This document shows, in pieces, positions 24,032 to 25,061 of a stretch of 25,061 nucleotides of DNA. A program made the translations under genes and the position numbers. The notes under the pieces are model-generated. The model was not told where the DNA came from, searched no databases, and saw only the letters and a list, made by a program, of their open reading frames with translations. The DNA lies in the NCBI GenBank assembly GCA_002455335.1, contig DKKP01000370.1, positions 4,914 to 29,974 of the forward strand. The letters are read 5' to 3'. Position 1 is the stretch's first letter. Each line of letters starts with the position of its first letter. The stretch is from Anaerolineales bacterium UBA6663. GTDB lineage: Bacteria; Chloroflexota; Anaerolineae; Anaerolineales; UBA6663.

Positions 24032-24848
24032 AGTGATCCTGTGTGCCGGCGCGGTCGATGTGATCCGTCGCGTCCGGGAGCATGACGATCCACGGTTGCA
24101 GAAGCCCGCGATCGACATCGGCCAGGCCCGGGTCGGTCGATTGAGCCACAGCGGTCTGCGTGCGACGCGCCGCCTGTCGGGCGGCGGCCACATCCACACC
24201 GCGGCACTGCGCCGGGAGCGGGTCGAGCCAATGCCACATCCGCAGAAAGACTTTTCGCGCGCCGTTGGCGTTGCCGCGCTGGATGTGCAGATAGGCGACC
24301 GCGATCTGCAACAACCCGCGATACAACGCCCGCGCCGGGCCGGGTTCGGCGTTCCAGGCCGCCTCGAGCGCCTCGTGCGATTCGAAGTACTCGCCCTTGT
24401 TGAAGAGCCGTATGCCCTCGATGGCGGTCGGGCTCAACGGCTCCTGGCAGGCTTGTGCCCAGGCCGGCGCTGGCGTGGCGGGCGCCAGCGCGTTCAATGC
24501 ACGAAGCAACGTGTCGGCGAGCCTTTCACGGCCTAACACCTGATCACAGCCGACGTTGCGCGCCGTTACGCGCTGTTGCTCAGGCGCATCGCTCAAACCG
24601 ATGATCGGGACCCGGCGGGTCGCCGCATCCCGCTTGAGGGCCACGACGAGATCGGGCCAGTTCGCGGGCCCCGCATCCAGATCGACAACCAGGGCCGCCG
24701 GACGGTCGTCGAGCACGTCGCGCACGACGGCTTCGGCGGACATCGGCGGCGCACCAGACACGATCGTGAACCCGGCCTCGGCACAGCGCGTCTCCACAAC
24801 CGGATCCCGCAACGCAGTACCTGGCCAGTACAGTATCTTGCGTGACAC
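24006..24848 (-). CDS. DUF309 protein with receiver-like N-terminal domain
   Basis: 280 residues. The N-terminal 1-120 looks like a CheY-type receiver fold: KILYWPG first strand, VVDLDAG (54-60, Asp56 near the usual phospho-acceptor position), VPIIGLSDAPE (80-90). It lacks the usual acidic pair after the first strand, so phosphorylation is doubtful. Residues about 142-205 are a DUF309 helical domain with FNKGEYFESHEALEAAW (149-165, His158/Glu159/Trp165) and GLLQIAVAYLH. The function of DUF309 is unknown. The start is GTG (24848), only 2 nt after the stop of the upstream gene and without a strong ribosome binding site. The last 26 nt overlap the FabL-like gene. Confidence 0.85.
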   Translation of the reverse strand: MSRKILYWPGTALRDPVVETRCAEAGFTIVSGAPPMSAEAVVRDVLDDRPAALVVDLDAGPANWPDLVVALKRDAATRRVPIIGLSDAPEQQRVTARNVGCDQVLGRERLADTLLRALNALAPATPAPAWAQACQEPLSPTAIEGIRLFNKGEYFESHEALEAAWNAEPGPARALYRGLLQIAVAYLHIQRGNANGARKVFLRMWHWLDPLPAQCRGVDVAAARQAARRTQTAVAQSTDPGLADVDRGLLQPWIVMLPDATDHIDRAGTQDHYDLNPLDP

Positions 24849-24850
24849 GC

Positions 24851-25061
24851 TCAGGGGTAGTTCGGGTCAGTCGTCGCGTCGATGGGCGGCGCGCCCTCAC
24901 CCGGGTAGCCGTCGCCACCGACCGTGGCCGTCGGCTCGACGTTTGGCTCGAGCGTCGCCGTGGCCTCCGCCGGCACAGTGGCCGTCGTGCCTGGGTTGGG
25001 CGCCGCGGCCGTGGCGCTGGGTGTGCCGACGCCGGCTGTGGCAGTAACGGGAATCGCCTGC
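24851..25061 (-). CDS. C-terminal tail of an unknown, probably exported protein (runs off window)
   Basis: About 69 codons before a TGA stop at 24851-24853; the start lies beyond the right edge. The visible part is low-complexity, rich in Thr, Ala and Pro (e.g. VTATAGVGTPSATAAAPNPG), ending GAPPIDATTDPNYP. Such tails are typical of extracytoplasmic, possibly O-glycosylated linkers of Chloroflexota surface proteins. The frame was found by reading back from the stop 2 nt before the DUF309 gene; the tight spacing suggests one operon. The function cannot be judged from this part. Confidence 0.6.
   Translation of the reverse strand, partial: QAIPVTATAGVGTPSATAAAPNPGTTATVPAEATATLEPNVEPTATVGGDGYPGEGAPPIDATTDPNYP

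Noticed and set aside
1..25061. tRNA, rRNA, CRISPR arrays, insertion sequences or phage genes
   Set aside because: I looked on both strands and saw none: no direct-repeat array, no transposase or integrase motif, and no cloverleaf in the intergenic gaps.

Overview
The window is dense, GC-rich bacterial DNA with short intergenic gaps. The gene content points to Chloroflexota, probably an Anaerolineae-like lineage. Pointers are a CpXC protein, a GT39-type membrane glycosyltransferase with a C-terminal extracellular beta domain, Thr/Pro/Ala-rich exported tails, a SEDS-PBP fusion and FHA proteins of the FhaA/FhaB type. This assignment is inference from protein style; there is no rRNA or other marker gene here, and I saw no tRNA, CRISPR array or insertion sequence.

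Layout. (1) 1-3609, minus strand: an apparent operon of a soluble GAF-PAS histidine kinase, a CpXC zinc-finger protein and the N-terminus of an exported, peptidase-like protein that runs off the left edge. (2) 3796-11847, plus strand: a small polytopic membrane protein, a stand-alone glycosyltransferase, and a 2068-residue protein that joins a methyltransferase, four glycosyltransferase domains and TPRs. (3) 11859-11900: a perfect 18-bp hairpin between convergent genes. (4) 11922-14813: two divergently transcribed class III aminotransferases (one broad-family, one ornithine aminotransferase RocD) around a 336-bp control region, followed by an alpha/beta hydrolase (14905-15726) and a second hairpin terminator. 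(5) 15849-25061, minus strand: reading in the direction of transcription, the tail of an unknown exported protein, a DUF309 protein with a receiver-like N-terminus, a FabL-type enoyl-ACP reductase, fhaA, fhaB, mtnP, a RodA/FtsW-PBP fusion, and a GT39-like membrane glycosyltransferase.

How it fits together. The minus-strand block keeps the order of the actinobacterial cell-wall locus (fhaA-fhaB-pstP-rodA-pbpA), but mtnP sits where pstP is expected, rodA and pbpA are one gene, and the transpeptidase half has lost all three catalytic motifs. The plus-strand block is a glycan-assembly locus that packs what is usually a gene cluster into one polypeptide. An approximately 65-residue helical module recurs in the CpXC protein and twice in the giant glycosyltransferase. 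Three genes have a -10 box 6-7 nt before the start codon, which suggests leaderless mRNAs.
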